Below, one piece after another: positions 1 through 13,110 of a stretch of DNA of 64,000 nucleotides. Under the pieces are notes generated by a model that was not told the origin of the DNA, did no database searches, and saw nothing but the letters and a program-made list of their open reading frames with translations. This DNA is from Zygnema cylindricum (Eukaryota > Streptophyta > Zygnematophyceae > Zygnematales > Zygnemataceae): contig JBBHKE010001684.1 of the NCBI GenBank assembly GCA_037447655.1, positions 243,290 to 307,289 on the forward strand, in the 5' to 3' direction. Both the position numbers and the translations under genes were made by a program. Position 1 is the first letter of the stretch; each line of letters begins with the position of its first letter.

Positions 1-87
<87 letters not shown>

Positions 88-88
88 T
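1..88. repeat. (GA)n microsatellite
   Basis: Uninterrupted AG dinucleotide repeat with one phase slip near position 75, continuing off the left edge. It lies in what should be an intron of the KEA3-like gene, because the next expected exon of that gene was not found between here and position 369. Confidence 0.97.
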
Positions 89-369
89 GTACGAATACAT
101 TGTAATAAAAATGCAGTGCCCGATGAGAGCATCAATACACTGATATTTGAAAGGCCCATGAACACTGTACTGATACAAAAATACATTTGTATCTCATATG
201 ATGCAGGTGAGGCAAGTCGAACAGTTTGCACTCTCTAATGAACTGCGATTTGATACCATACAAAAATTGAATCACAACCCATCAAAACCATAGTAATTCG
301 ATATATTTCATTATGGAAAGGTCATTGAAAACTAAATTGGAGGCCAGCTGAGGCAGAAGGAGGATTCAC

Positions 370-3300
370 CTGTGCCATTTGACCAAATCCAATAATGACC
401 ACCGGTTCCGATGCCTCAAAATGTGGGTCGTTCAATGTTTTCTGCAAAATGAACCACATCCAACAATGCGGGCTTCATTCTACCTCCATCCAAAAGCTTA
501 TGAAATTTCCTACAAAGCTATGCTTCTGGATTTTGGCCCTGCTCGTGACTCACACACCAGTTTTCCCAAAAGCTAACAAGACTTTACAAAACTATGTTTC
601 TGGACGCAAATACCAGTCTTCCCGAAACCTTACATAACTGTCTACTAATTTTTCCGGCACCTGGTCGTGACTCAAACGACAGTTTTCCTTTTCATATAAT
701 GAAGAGAGGTTTTCTACTTACTGATTCAGAAATCTCCTCCTGCTCCAGTGTGCTAAAATATTTCGAGAGTCGCTGCCCTACGGAATCCAAAAGAGGAGTG
801 AGGGCCATGGAGAGAACCACTACAATAATGAGCAGCTGGTTCAGTTCAATGGGGAGGACACCAAGCCTGTGACATCACAACCAAAAAAAAAAGTTCAGTG
901 TCAGAAAAATAAAGTTTCTTTCTTAAATACGTTTAGTAGCATCCTGACTATGAAGTTTCGAAACAAAGCTCCCCGAAAGGATCTTTCTAACAAACAGTTT
1001 ATTTTTCTCTGTTCACTGGGAAAACCTCCTCACTTCAAGAGGCATTTTGCTTCAACTGAATCCCACATCTTAAACCTCATCGAAACCCGCATTACACTTT
1101 TTGGGGGAAGACAGACTAATTTTTCTTTAAATTCCACGATTCCAAAACACAATCGTTGTGCATAAGAATTTGGAGAAAGCACAAGATAGAAAACCAAAAA
1201 AACCGTGATCTGTTATTTATTTTCCTTGCTTATATTCATCCTTTTTTTCTTGTCTCTCCTACCTCCATTTCTCCCCACGAACCCTTTTTGCCCCCTTAAC
1301 TCACTGGTTTGCCAAAGAAAAGACCACGAAAGCAAACTCTCCTCCCTGAGAGAGCAGCAATCCAGTACGGATACTCTCTGCCCACGAGAGACCAGCTCGT
1401 GGGCCCAAAAACGTGATAATGGCGGTTTTAATACCAATGAGACCCCCAAGGAGGGCCAGGATGTTGGGCCACTGCTTGAGGAGTAACTGTTCCCACAATC
1501 GGTCCCCCATAGAACTTATTAGAAACACCCAAAGCTTTGCTCTAGGGTATATCACCATTGGCACGGCTTTTACCAAGGTTATGGATGTGGTGGTGAAGTT
1601 TTGTAAGAAGTAATTTGATTTTCTGCTTATTTCATGTGAAGGAGACAAATAAGGATGAACTACAGTTGAACACATGATATTTTGGCACCAATTTTGGTGT
1701 AGGCAAGATTTGTTACCGCAACCGGACCCTGCTGACCTTGTAGACAAAAAAAGGATACTCATGGTGGTAAGTTCTGAAGCAAACTATGCATGAAGTGAAC
1801 ATGGCTCACTTACATCAAAGTCAATAGAAGTCCCTGTGGTGACAAAAAAGAGCCCAAGAAGTAATCCTCGGAAAGGACGAATGTCAGCTTCGACCTGGGT
1901 CCTGTAATTTGTCTCTGCCAAAAGAGCACCTGCAAGAAAAGCTCCCAACTGCTCCGAACAACTAAGGTATTGGTCAGTATTCAAAAGAGTACAGTGCTCT
2001 GTTTCGATTACTTCAACCCAACAAAAACAAGGTTTCGTTTCTCAGCATTCGACGGGCTGCACTACTAGTTTTTTCACCGGTTTCGGATGCCTTCATGGCA
2101 ATTGCATTTAATAAGAACAGCTTTAAGTGTCCTTACAGAGTCACTGAAGCCCAGTCTTTCCGTGAGAAGGGCTGTTCCTGTGACCGTCAGAAGACAGAGA
2201 GCCACAAAAGCCTCTGGACTTCGAGAATCTGCTACGACCTGGAAGGAAACCACTGCTCAAAAGTCAGTGACCTAACACCAAGCAAAATCCATAGTGCCGA
2301 TCCGTAATTAGTGGACATGATCCATAATAGTAATCCATGTTAAGGTGTGTGGGCCGACCTTAGGTATCATCTTGTTGAAAGTGTACACATGACTTGGTGT
2401 GGAACAAAATAAATACGAAAAAGAACTGGACAACAGCATGCACACACACCCTTTTCTCACAGATATGAATTGGCATGGAACATACAACATTTTGCTCAAA
2501 ATTTTAGCCAGTGCATTAATCATCAACACACACAACATATTCAGAATTCCAAGGTTCCAAAAATGCTAATACAAACAAAAAGTAATCGATGGTCTAAAAT
2601 GAACAGTCGTGAAGATTTTTGCAGACACCAATTTAGTAGGTCCAAGGTTAGGAAGTGAATTCTTGCCTCAAAAAAACGTCGCAATAGTACACGTCCCGCT
2701 AGGAGGAGAAGGCCCAAACCAAGAAGAGCTTTAAGACCAGCAGCGGCCAAGAGCGGAAATACTGTATTGTCAGTAAAGTCCTGAAAAGGACTCCATCCCC
2801 AATATGAAGGTCCTTAGTCTTTACATTCATTAAGATGTAGGTACTCAGTAAACTTGGAACTGAAGGTATTACAAAACAAGGCATTACTACTGTGGCTCCC
2901 ACTTGTAAAACAAGGACAGAATCCCTGCTGCAAAGCCCCTGAATTCAAACAAATTCTTCATCCACTTGCTCTCAGTTGTTAAATCCTATTCTCCAAACTT
3001 TACAAAGTGCCTAGAATGACCCGTCATCCTTCAATGTGTCTCCAATCCTTTATCATTGCCCACCTAAAGACAAGCTCAAAGGAATCCTTAATTTTGTTTT
3101 TCATCTATGCTTTACAAAATATTGATGGACTCCACAAGCAAGGTGCACTGTTTCTGTTCAGCAGTAATTCTAAAAATAAGATAAGAAAAAATGGATCACT
3201 CCATGATACTCATTGAGACAGACAGGATGGCTGAGACAGTGCAGATAAACAATAAACCTCCACATTGCCACTGCGTCCACAGTGAAAGTTGTAAAAATAT

Positions 3301-6300
3301 AAGACGTAAACAAAATCGATGTTAGAGAATATTCATTACTGAAATGAGAAACTTACCCCAGTTTCCAAAATTGGCAGAATTACAAGTAGTGGCACCACAG
3401 CAATATCCTGCATTAGAATGAGGCAAGAAATAGAAAAAAGGCTGTTAAATACTTAGTCACGAATTGGGTGGTGGTGAATACTTACATAAATGACAGTAAT
3501 TGTCAGAACATTATTCTGCACCTGTCAACCACTTAAAACCCTGTAACCTCTCAAAACCATCTAGCTCAATATGACATCAAAACATTAAATCTACAGAAGA
3601 GAGTAACCAAGAAAGTCGTAAAAATCACCTTCGAGGCTACTACAGCAGCATCATTGACTTCAATCCCAAGTTGCATAATTCTCTATACTGGTATTCAAAA
3701 CCCACACAAATAATTTTAAGCGCGGGCCAATACCCGCTAAGTCATAGAAAAAGAGTGTCCATAAGTGAACCAAAATTCTTTGAAAACCAACAGCATCCCC
3801 ACAATATTCTTCTGGGATCTTATTCCTTGGTCGTACAACCTTTACCATCTAAAAAAATGGCAAATTCACACTAAATGTGGTACAACAATCAATTTTCTGC
3901 TCTGTAGAATACCAACAATCTCAAAATATGCTCATAGGGGGCCAAATAAGCAAATGGCTCCATATATTCTCAGCTTTGTCGTTGAAAATACAGTCTAATA
4001 AATCGATTCAGACTGTGAATAAAAGCCATTTGGAATGAGAACATGCTTAAATAAAGTGAATCACAGACCTGCAGAAGGAGAATTCCTAATGTGGCAGACC
4101 CGAACCGTGTCGGTAACTCTCCCCTCTCAGCTAACAGCTGGAGCACCAGACCACTTAAGAAAAATCAGAACACAAGGATCCAAAAATGGTATCTCAAGCC
4201 ATAAAACAACACAAGAGTACCCTACCATGAAAAAGCCCTAACCCAAATGTAAAAAAAAAACGCCATCCCTGCTTTATTGCACCTTCCATGAATGTAAAAG
4301 CTGTCGATTAGCAACGAACACTATCAGGAGCTCTGACTACGTCTGATGTGGGACTGAATAAAGCAAAAATTCAAAAGGGAACAAAGCACACCAAGTGACA
4401 ATCGATGGAGACATGCTAAAAGAATCTGAACTTAAGCACCGGTCGTTGTTTCCCATAGTTAAAAGACAACGGGGGATTTCTTTGGTCCTTTCAGGATATC
4501 AAGATGGGATTTCTACATTTTCTAGTTTCGCCTACCTGAAGAACAAATGCGGAAGACGAAAGAGAAAGGGCTGCACCAATGACAATCGCTTCATCCACGG
4601 AGCGAATGTTAACCTGCCATTTCGATGAAAAAAAAGCAATTAAACCATGAAAAAAGCTTTACAAGCAACTTTAATCAGCACTGTTTATTCCTATTTCCAA
4701 TGACAGAGACTATGCAAGCTTACAACCAACGGTTTCCACAAAACTGCGCGGGGTAAATTTGTTTTTTCTGCCCTGAAGCTATGTAATTGTCTTAGGATAT
4801 TAACCATTGAAAGAATGTGAAGCGGTGAACATGTCCAATTGTTGTTTAAGGTGGACTAACCTCTGCCTAAAGTGCAAAGAAATAATCCGTGTAGAAACCA
4901 AGTGACCTGGGAGAATCAACATTAGCATGAATTGATATTGTCATGAACATTATAAATTTTAATGCAAAGCCCAAACTAACGGTTGTGGGAGTGTACAAAG
5001 CAAATTGCTACTTTTTTTCTCAATTGAATCTAGAAATCAGCTGAAATGGCTCACAAGGGGCAAAAAGGACAAAAATTGGGGATGCAACGAGAAGACCAGA
5101 TCATGAATCGCTTACCACCTCTGAACTCCAGTGAGTGAAATGTAATCATCTCAGGAAATCTATACCGACCTATGATAGTAATTATACCTCACTCTCCAGT
5201 AAATGAAAAACAGAACATGAGAAGAGAAGCCCATAGGATGCCTAAAATTGTTTTCTCGTCTTGCATGTCAGCCTAGAACAAAGAATGATTGTTGTTTCCT
5301 AGGGCTCAAGTGCATGTCAATTTCTCTCTTCCTATACAACTCTTCACAATACAAGTTTGCCCCAAGAAAGTTACCAAGTCTGGCGGAGATCCAAAAGCAA
5401 ATTCCAACAATCGAGTTCCAAGGGCATTGTTTGGAGGCAACTCAAAAAATGTGAACGCCAGTGTTGTCAAGAGCACCTGCAGCCAGACAACATTTCCCAA
5501 ACAAAAGAGTTCTGCAGCCATACAACATTTCCCAAACTAAATATACTGTCCTGAGTTTTTCAACTACTTTAAAAATAAACAGCTAAGATTACTGCAATAT
5601 TTGCCGGCTCGCAAAAAGACATGGTGGATGTTACAATGTATAGCCATATGCATCCTACACATCATCCTATGGACTGTTTTCCGCCTCCTCTGCCTTGCAT
5701 GCTTGGCAACTCTAAGAAAAGAAATACCCGAGTAGTCGAGTATGATGATGTTATCAGTTCTAGGTTCAGGCAAAAAAGAGAATTTCCTGAAAGTGATCAA
5801 CATGAGAAAGACGAAACCTATGAAAGAGAATGACAAGTCACCTGGGGAAGACCAATTCCAAATGCGAATTTAGCCAATGCCTTAAGACGAGCGAGAGATA
5901 GCTCCAGGCCCATTTCAAACAGCTGCAAAACAGCAGGAGTGTTATCAGTTAAGAACAAAAGTCATCATGGAGAATTGGCGTCAGGACCTCGAGTCAAAAG
6001 TCTAAGTCAAATCATTACGCTATAAGCAAAGTGATACTAACACTTAAGGGATGGAAAACAAAGGACGGTGCAAAATTCAGGTGCATTTCCAAGTGATATG
6101 AATATCACAAGGACTGGCTATACCCACAAAGACAGTTACAAAATGTTTCAAAAAAAAATGTATAATGTAAAGTTAAGTTACAGCGACCTGTCCTCTCCTA
6201 TGTACAATACTTCCTGCGGGAAATTTAATCATGCCCACCCAACCTAAGAACAATTCCGTGACTAAACAACCTTACAGTACCCACTAATCGTGGCTGGAGA

Positions 6301-8719
6301 TGAATAACAAAAATGAGGTTTATTGCGGGCAAGCCTCTGCAGTTAATGCATGCCTATACTTCTTTTAAAAACCTGAGAGAAAGTGGCAATCCAGCAAAGT
6401 TTAAAGACAAAACTTAACAACTAAGGAAAAAAAAGGCCTGCTTTTATTCTACGAGTCAAATTCCTAACTAGATTTCATATGACACCGGATAACAATGTGA
6501 ACTTGACAGTATTCTTACAACTTGACCAGATGTTAAACCCTGACAAGCATAACTCACAGCTTAGATTAACCTTCAACTGGGACTTGTTTTCAGCTATATT
6601 TAAACAACTTCTAGTTTCTATAATGGTGTCAGTTTTCTTAGCAGAAAGCTCATCCCAAAAGAAACCACTTAAAAAATCCACTGCTGAACAGCGTCACTGC
6701 CATTGATTTACTCTTGTAGAAAGCACAGAGTCCAAGAAGGCGGTGTAATGCTCTGATTAAGCGAAGCTGGTACACTGTCCATCGCTCTTACAGGAGTTAT
6801 TAGTGTTGATCTGAAATTAGAACGTGTAACACCAACTTCGTCTAGGGAGATGTGGCAGATTGTAGTGCAATCCCTAAATAGTGTCATTGACACTATTTTG
6901 TGGTTTTGGGCCAAAAAAAACTGCGACTGAATGAGTGCTAATAAAACTAACAGCGATCCATGGTCTTTCAGAACTAAAACCAAAACCAATTTCATGACCA
7001 CATTGTGTAGACTTCCCAGGTAGCCCTTACAGAACAACGATGTGCAACTTTCTTTTGTGAAAAGCCTATCCACTAGTACTAGAGAACGGGCGTTGAAAAT
7101 GCCAATGTAGACCCCACTTCTTCCTGAGTCAACACCATTCCTCATCATTTTATAAAAAAAGGTGATGTAACTATTTTTGAATATAACACCGCAGAGAGAG
7201 CTTTCCCGGAAAAATACAGATCTAGTATTCACAATATTTGGAGTCACTCAAACAGACTAATCACCTTCTCCGTTTAAAAGACCTCACGTACCCGGGACAC
7301 ACTATGAAACCTACCTCCTCAACTAAGACAGCTTGCTTCAAGACGAACAATGTCAAGTATTCACAAGACAAGCTGCTAATTCCTATGATTCTTCCCACCA
7401 TTCTTTCCGGGGGGCAAATGGTAAAAGAGAGGTTCAGAAAGGAAAACCAGCTTTACAACTTATCAACAGAAAAAAGGGCATTTACGAAACCGTTCAATCA
7501 TGGTACATCACTGCATACTTGGGCTAATGTGCAAAATGCTGCCCAAGGTCCACATTGAAGATACCCACCAAAAACAGGATGCCGAGCTCTGATAGAGCTT
7601 TCACGTCCGACACGTTACGAATAAGCCCAAATTGACTCAGTACAACTCCTGATAACAGGAAACCCAAAATCTGCAATAGTAAAAATCAAAACACGAAACA
7701 CATGAGCACCCAAGGCTCTTGCTCTCCATATGTAAAAGAAATAATCAGCAGATAGTCTCCAACGGCCCTTTGCTTCAAGCCACTTGAAAACTTTAGACAC
7801 ATTCAAGACCAGGCACACTGATAAAACAGTCAATCAGCAATATTTGAAGTCCTGTACAAATACAAGATTTGGTGGTTCGAATGTAGCATTGAGAAAACCA
7901 TTGAGCAAGTTTCTTTCAATGAAAACCGTGAGTGCACATTATTGTCATGATTTCTTTGATATTTACGCAAACCAAGAACTACATTGGTGATAACTATAAT
8001 ACTTCTACATTCACAACGAAACCAAAATACCGATGAAAAAAGGATTACCTATCTCTATTACCTTTTAGTCAACAAACCGCCATGACAGTACTTAGACTCG
8101 GGAAAGAGCAAATGGAGACGAGGCAAGACAATTGAGAAATGAGAGACAGTGGGTCAGGACAGTTGAAGGTGGATGGTTGGTGGTGGTTGGATGGTCAGTT
8201 GTTGGTGGGTTGGATGGAGTTCAGTAATGGATGGCTCATGGTTTGTGGGATCAGGCATTAGATGAGAGTATCAAGACCTAAATCGTCAATCACTTCCAAT
8301 GCTCCTCCTAATTCGGGTCCGTGCCCTAAGGCAACAACACCTAATGATGACGAATGTCTTCTAACTTGCCGATTAACTCCCAAACCGAACTTGAGCCTCG
8401 TAAGATGCCCAGCTTTCCCATACCATTGCAAATTTCCTGATCCTGATCTCAATCCTGAGTCTAACACTAATCCTGGTCCTCTTCCCAGCGATCTTCTGTG
8501 GCTTCTGTGCATCCCTTTTGATGTCAATGCAAAAGAGGCTACAGTACAAGGAGACTTTCGCTGACTCAAGGCTCTGAAACGAGATAAGCGGCGCGAACTG
8601 TCTGAGGAAGAGTGAAGAATTGGTGTGATTGAAGACGAACAGAAGACGGCATTCAGTGATGCCACGTGACAGCTGGAACTGGCAGCCATTAATGAGTTGT
8701 CGACAAATGTAGAGGCCAT
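370..8719 (-). CDS. KEA3: KEA3-like plastid K+/H+ antiporter, 3' end beyond window
   Basis: Cation:proton antiporter of the CPA2/KEA family. Plant KEA3 sits in the thylakoid membrane and exchanges K+ for H+, tuning the proton gradient as light changes. Exons read from the minus strand, in transcript order: 7569-7670, 5842-5922, 5375-5476, 4536-4613, 4069-4137, 3357-3407, 2667-2780, 2137-2238, 1814-1948, 1305-1486, 722-866, 370-441. All phases join cleanly to give 411 residues. Recognisable pieces are [98 protein letters not shown], and [11 protein letters not shown], which opens the NAD-binding (TrkA-N) domain. The rest of that domain lies beyond position 1. The 5' end is less sure. A Ser/Arg-rich, transit-peptide-like open exon starts with ATG at 8719 and reaches about 8271, ending EVIDDL. 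A short hydrophobic exon may lie at 7774-7817 ([14 protein letters not shown]). Their junctions fit in phase but use weak splice sites. The family call is strong. Confidence 0.93.
2239..2666 (-). other. Probable GC-AG intron in the KEA3-like gene
   Basis: The exon ending ...LLRRFFE stops at GAG followed by GCAAGA, and the next exon ([11 protein letters not shown]...) begins after CCTTCCAG. The phase-0 join reproduces the conserved KEA order RRxFE-VVAxSRSxEAF. No GT donor at this point keeps the frame, so the donor is read as GC. GC donors are the commonest non-canonical class in plants. Confidence 0.7.
6780..7010. repeat. Dispersed repeat, copy 1 (related to 41217-41480)
   Basis: This piece of a KEA3 intron shares AGGGAGATGTGGCAG near 6843, a following CCCT-AAATAG stretch, a TTTTGG...CGACTGAATgAGTG block and later matches with the sequence near 41220. 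The copies are diverged and their ends cannot be defined. An open frame on the minus strand over 6708-7247 arises from this repeat and matches no family I recognise. Confidence 0.6.
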
Positions 8720-9494
8720 GGCTTTATTGATCAGCCAGACAAGGGCTACAGAGTGGCCTGCCTTCGAATGTGAAACGCGAGCAAATCGAAGTGACTATAA
8801 ATGACAATGTGACAGAAATAGGGGATGTCCTCCGTAGCAGATAAGCTGTTGCGCTTGGTTATCCATTCACGAACGAAACAGACGCAGCAACTACAGTACT
8901 GGATCTTGGCGACAGGTTCTACATACGGTTGCTGGACATCTCGCTAAATTGTTAGCAATCCAGTCACTACAGCAAAAAAAAATAGAAAATACCAGAATAA
9001 AACGTTCACACAGTCCAATTTGGCAATTTCAATTTGGCATGTTCAAAACATAGAAGAACGGATTAAACCATAGTGGACAATTTAATCAAAAGGCAAATTT
9101 AATTAGAGGTAAATATGAAAATAAAAAACGTATGCCTAGAACTAGCGTGACGTCCCGCCCTAAGGCGGAAACGAACTGGAGACGTGTTTGCCTCCCCTTC
9201 TTGTAAGCCGGATGAATGCTTGTGGCTGCCCATACATGAACCAGGGGGGAAGTATAGTTCTCTACTACAGTAGAGTCCTGTAACCGTACAGAAATGTAAA
9301 CTGTGCTAAACAAAAATGTACTGTAATGGGCCGTACAGCCAGAACTTGTATAATTAGTTAATTACCATTGGTGTATCTTAGACAACATAAATATCGCCTG
9401 CGATAATGAATCGTTTTACAATTTTTTTCCCAAACTCGGATAAAAACAAATTTCTCAGAAAATTCGATACGATTTTTAAATGTAGGGTACAGTA
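8720..9494. other. Upstream region of KEA3-like gene, no feature seen
   Basis: AT-rich sequence 5' of the candidate first KEA3 exon. No convincing coding frame, RNA gene or repeat end was seen. The promoter should lie here, but no specific element can be defended. Confidence 0.4.
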
Positions 9495-10043
9495 CACCGT
9501 CAATCGCTATTAGAGTATATAACGCCAATTCGGTGCCCTTTTTTCAAAAAAAAAAACCCGAAATACAATCCATAATTCTATTTTTTCCATTATTCTAATT
9601 AGGGTTTATTTTCAATTAGCGTTAATAGTGGAAGTACACTTTGATGGAAATAGTGTGGCGTACGGGACAGGATGATCGTACGAAATGGTACTTTTTGAAT
9701 TACAAAGGCATAAAAAGACACTTAACATTATTGCGCACACATGTGAATGTGCACTGGAAGAAAGAGATGCAAACTCGTTGACAAAAATCACGTTCTCATA
9801 TGTTCGTCCGTCGACCGTGTGAACAGCGCGACGGTGTACGATTGTCAGAATTTGTACGAATACACATACTAGTGTAGACATCGAAAGGGCGGATATTTAT
9901 TATTCAGGACAACCCAAATTACAGTTAGGGATTATTTAGTATATATATATTTTTTTCAAAAAAAAAAAATCCCGATTAGTGTTAATAACACTAATTTTAT
10001 TTTTACGCTATTTATTCCTTTACTCTAATAGCGATTGACGGTG
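9495..10043. mobile_element. TA-flanked TIR element, family M, copy 1 (549 bp)
   Basis: Left end TA-CACCGTCAATCGCTATTAG and right end CTAATAGCGATTGACGGTG-TA form inverted repeats of about 20 bp with a TA on each outer side. This looks like a non-autonomous Tc1/mariner-like element with TA target duplication. Internal landmarks shared with other copies are AGTGTGGcGTACGG near 9650 and GTCAGAATTTGTACGAA near 9845. No transposase frame is present. Confidence 0.85.
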
Positions 10044-10645
10044 TACTGAGTACTGTACTGTACAGTAGCGTATCGCAAATACGCTGTGCTTGGTCTAAGG
10101 CAGAATCATAGTTCAAAAGTAGGTGAAAGTACACCCATACAATATGCCTATTGTACGAAAAAAGTACAATATACCCTTAAGACCCATATTGTATTGGACC
10201 TATTCGGACCAATTAAAACATTCGGACCAAAAATTGGACCAATTAAAACATTCGAACCAAAAACTTTTATTTACACCGTCAGATTCGGACGATCGGACAG
10301 TCTCTGATCAAAGTAGCGATCTAAGAAGATCGCATGAAAAGCCCATAACACAACTTCCGATAAAGGCGCCGACCAAAGTCCTACAATAGATACGCCTACT
10401 TTTGAACTATGGGCCAAATGCCCAAATCTAAGCCGCCGCGGCCGGGATGCTTTGTCGTAAATGGTGTCATGGGGCATAAGTTCCATCACAGCGCGTCAAG
10501 CTCACCAGCCTGCCAGTTGTCATGCCAAGCAGACTTGTCAAAACTTGGCTGACCGTCCTGATTTCTGACGATTTCCTACGGGAAATCTATCTGTGCGCTC
10601 GTTTCTGCCGTCCTACCTACATACAAAGGTACAGAGTACAGGGCT
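9699..10645 (+). repeat. Long direct repeat, copy A
   Basis: From about 9699 to 10645 the sequence appears identical to 14389-15327 apart from one 8-base difference (a doubled GCCCAAAT near 10415 here). It starts inside TIR element copy 1 and runs past its right end through a second inverted-repeat element into other flanking DNA. It lacks TG...CA ends, so it does not look like an LTR. Confidence 0.9.
10108..10410. mobile_element. Inverted-repeat element, family T3, copy 1 (303 bp)
   Basis: Ends ATAGTTCAAAAGTAGG and CCTACTTTTGAACTAT are perfect inverted repeats. The inside holds two copies of GGACCAATTAAAACATTCG-like sequence around 10206-10255. A left end of the same family recurs at 55782. 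There is no coding capacity. Confidence 0.75.
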
Positions 10646-11539
10646 ACACCCGTCACATTCCAAAGTTCCGATTTCATTTTCGCACATAGGGACGCTTTTC
10701 AAAGTAGTACGGAACACTTCACTACAGTCCAAAATACTTTTTCAAAGTATCGCCTACATGGGGACGTACCTTTAGTTTCCTCATGTCATTCATCATCCAT
10801 TTTAAGCGTGAATCGTGCAAGTGAATCGGTTATAAAAGAATACATAATTTAGTGTACGTAAATATTTAGTATTAAAAAACAAATTAACAACCTTATACAT
10901 GTACAATATCACAAAAATAATAGACGTCTACAATTTCCGTTGTTTTTGTAGACGTCACCTATTGTTGGAAGTTTCGTAATGGTCCTCATTCTAAAGTCTC
11001 GATTTAAATTTTTGTACATTGGAACGCTCTGGAAAGTCGTACGGAGAATCTTCACTAAAATACAAAGTATCACTTAAGAGTACCGGTTATTGGGCACACC
11101 CCTTACGTGAACACCGTGTATAGCGGGAACATATATCCGAATTAGTGGTGTTTTAATTGGAGTTGATGTTTTGTTGGCTCCAAGTTGTAAAACCAAATAC
11201 AGTCTTAAGAAACACTATTTTTCAATGTACAGAATAAGTGGTTGGTGGGGTACACTCTTTAATAACAACCCAAATAAGTGTAATTGACACCAGATATGTC
11301 GTAATTATATCAACATAATGGAGGAAATAAAAACATTGATTTTACTTAAGGTTTGAGGGTACAAATTTACGGGTGTCGAGTTGTTATTATTAACAATAAT
11401 AGCGGTTCACGTCATACCTCCCACGTGAAAAAAATCAACAACTCATTTTGAATGTATTCAATTGTGAACCTTTTGGGAATTAAATAGACACGTGTACAGA
11501 CGAGAAGCTTTTAGCAGCGGAAAAATTGTTGTTAACAAT
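10646..11539. other. Gene-free AT-rich sequence with diverged repeats
   Basis: No gene seen. Two diverged copies of a segment containing a C(g)ATTT(c)ATTTTcGcACAt-like run followed by gtCGTACGGA lie near 10660-10770 and 10985-11090, and a third lies near 28618-28720. These look like old transposon debris. Confidence 0.45.
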
Positions 11540-13110
11540 AAATAACGTTTGGGAGGGGGAGGGGGGAAGAGAGGTGAGGACGGTTAAAGGAAGAGGCATA
11601 TGGGATTGGGAGGAGTGGAACAAAAAAATATGTGGGTAAAAGGGAAACGCGAGAGGGAGAGAAGGGAGAAGAAGAGAGGAAAAAGATGAAGGGAGGGAGT
11701 TACGCTGTGGGAAATGAGTCGACACCATGTTTTGGTGAAGTGTATTAGATATTGACATAATCGTCTTCCTGAAGCCTTCCATTTTGTTACTACACTACTT
11801 TTAGCTCTTTCATGGGGCTCGTAAGGAATATTTGACAATTTGTGTATTTGTGAGGTGTGATTCTTTTTAATTTTGTGGAAAGTTTTAGGTGTGAAGCAAG
11901 TGTAAGCGACATGTAGATTTCGCAAATTAGACGGAGGAGAGAGCAAGAGAGAGAGAGAGAGAGAGAGTGAAAGAGGAAAACAAATGAGGTTTGAAGAGGA
12001 CGAGAGATGTTAAGTAGAATAAGGGGTAATGCTGAGGAGCTTTTGGATAAATAGAGATATAACGTGTGGTAAAGAGGAGTAAGCCGAATACAGGTGGAGA
12101 GGAAAGAGTTATATAAATGAGGAGATTGTTGGGCATAGTTAAGATCTCTAGTGGCCGACAATATTTATGGCTTGACTGAACCTAGAGCTTTTAAGTGACT
12201 GTGTGTCACAAGAATTAATAATGGTGGAAATCTAATCAAAGTACTATATAGCAGGAATTTGAATCGATATAACTACAATGGCTTTTTATATGCACCTCGT
12301 TTGTCGTCAATCCGTGGTTGGGGATTTATTGCACCTTAAAGTTTTTTCTTGCGCCTTTATGCTTTTTAACACGTTTCTACTTTTTTGTTTATCTTTTGAC
12401 TCTTGTGAAAGGCTGATTAGAATGACGGGGACATGAGAGGGATTGAGAGTGGATGGAAAGGTATGGAGGAAGTACAAGATAAATTGGAGAGGGAGAGGAA
12501 GAGGGAGTGGGGAGGAAGAGAGAGCGAGGGAGTGAAGATGAGAAAAGAGGGAGAGGGAGGGAGAGGTTGAGGCAAAATGGAGGGGAGAGTGAGGGAGAGA
12601 GGGAAAGAGAGAAGGAGGGGGGGTGAGGGAGAGAGGTATAAAGTGAGAAATTGAAAGAGGGAAAACAAAGAGAGGAAAGTAAAGAGAGGGAGAGATGAAG
12701 AGTGAGAGAGAGGGGCTAAAAGGAAGATGGTAAGAGTTAGGGGAGGATTGGGTAGAGTGGGAGGTAGAGGGAGAGGGAGAGAGAGTTGGAGTGGAATAGA
12801 TTTAGGGCGAAGGGGAGGAAGAGGGACAAGGCGATGAGTATAGAGAAGGTAAGATTATTGGAGAGGGAGAGAGAGAGAGGGAGAGGAAAAGGAGAAAGTA
12901 AGAGGGTGAGGGAGAGGGAGAGGGAAATAGAGAGGGAGAGGAAAGTTAGAGGGAGAGGGAAAAGGAGAGGATAACGTTGGAAGCGAGAGGGAGATGGGGA
13001 AGGAGAGGATAAAGTTGGAAGGGAGAGGGAAATGGAGGGGGAGAGGAAAATCTAGAGAGAGAGGTTGAGGAAGAGATAGTGAGATAGGGAGTGGGAGAGG
13101 GAGAGGGAAG
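11540..13110 (+). repeat. Purine-rich tract
   Basis: The plus strand is dominated by G and A (gagaggga-type runs), densest from 12420 to 13110, with a mixed stretch at about 11700-11930 and 12120-12420. Long frames rich in Leu/Ser/Pro on the minus strand are composition artefacts. No gene is called. Confidence 0.8.

Noticed and set aside
190-240. Further KEA3 exon near 190-240
   Set aside because: An acceptor-like TCGCAG precedes an open stretch, but the peptide does not match the expected NAD-binding domain continuation.
1205-1486. Plus-strand frame over a KEA3 exon
   Set aside because: Shadow of the minus-strand exon 1305-1486, which carries the conserved antiporter sequence.
9612-9881. 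89-codon minus-strand frame, repeated in shorter form at 14386
   Set aside because: It lies wholly inside the family M element and differs between copies only by neutral-looking change; there is no evidence of coding.
10086-10389. Frames of 73 and 88 codons, identical at 14776
   Set aside because: They lie across the T3 foldback; conservation is explained by the recent duplication.
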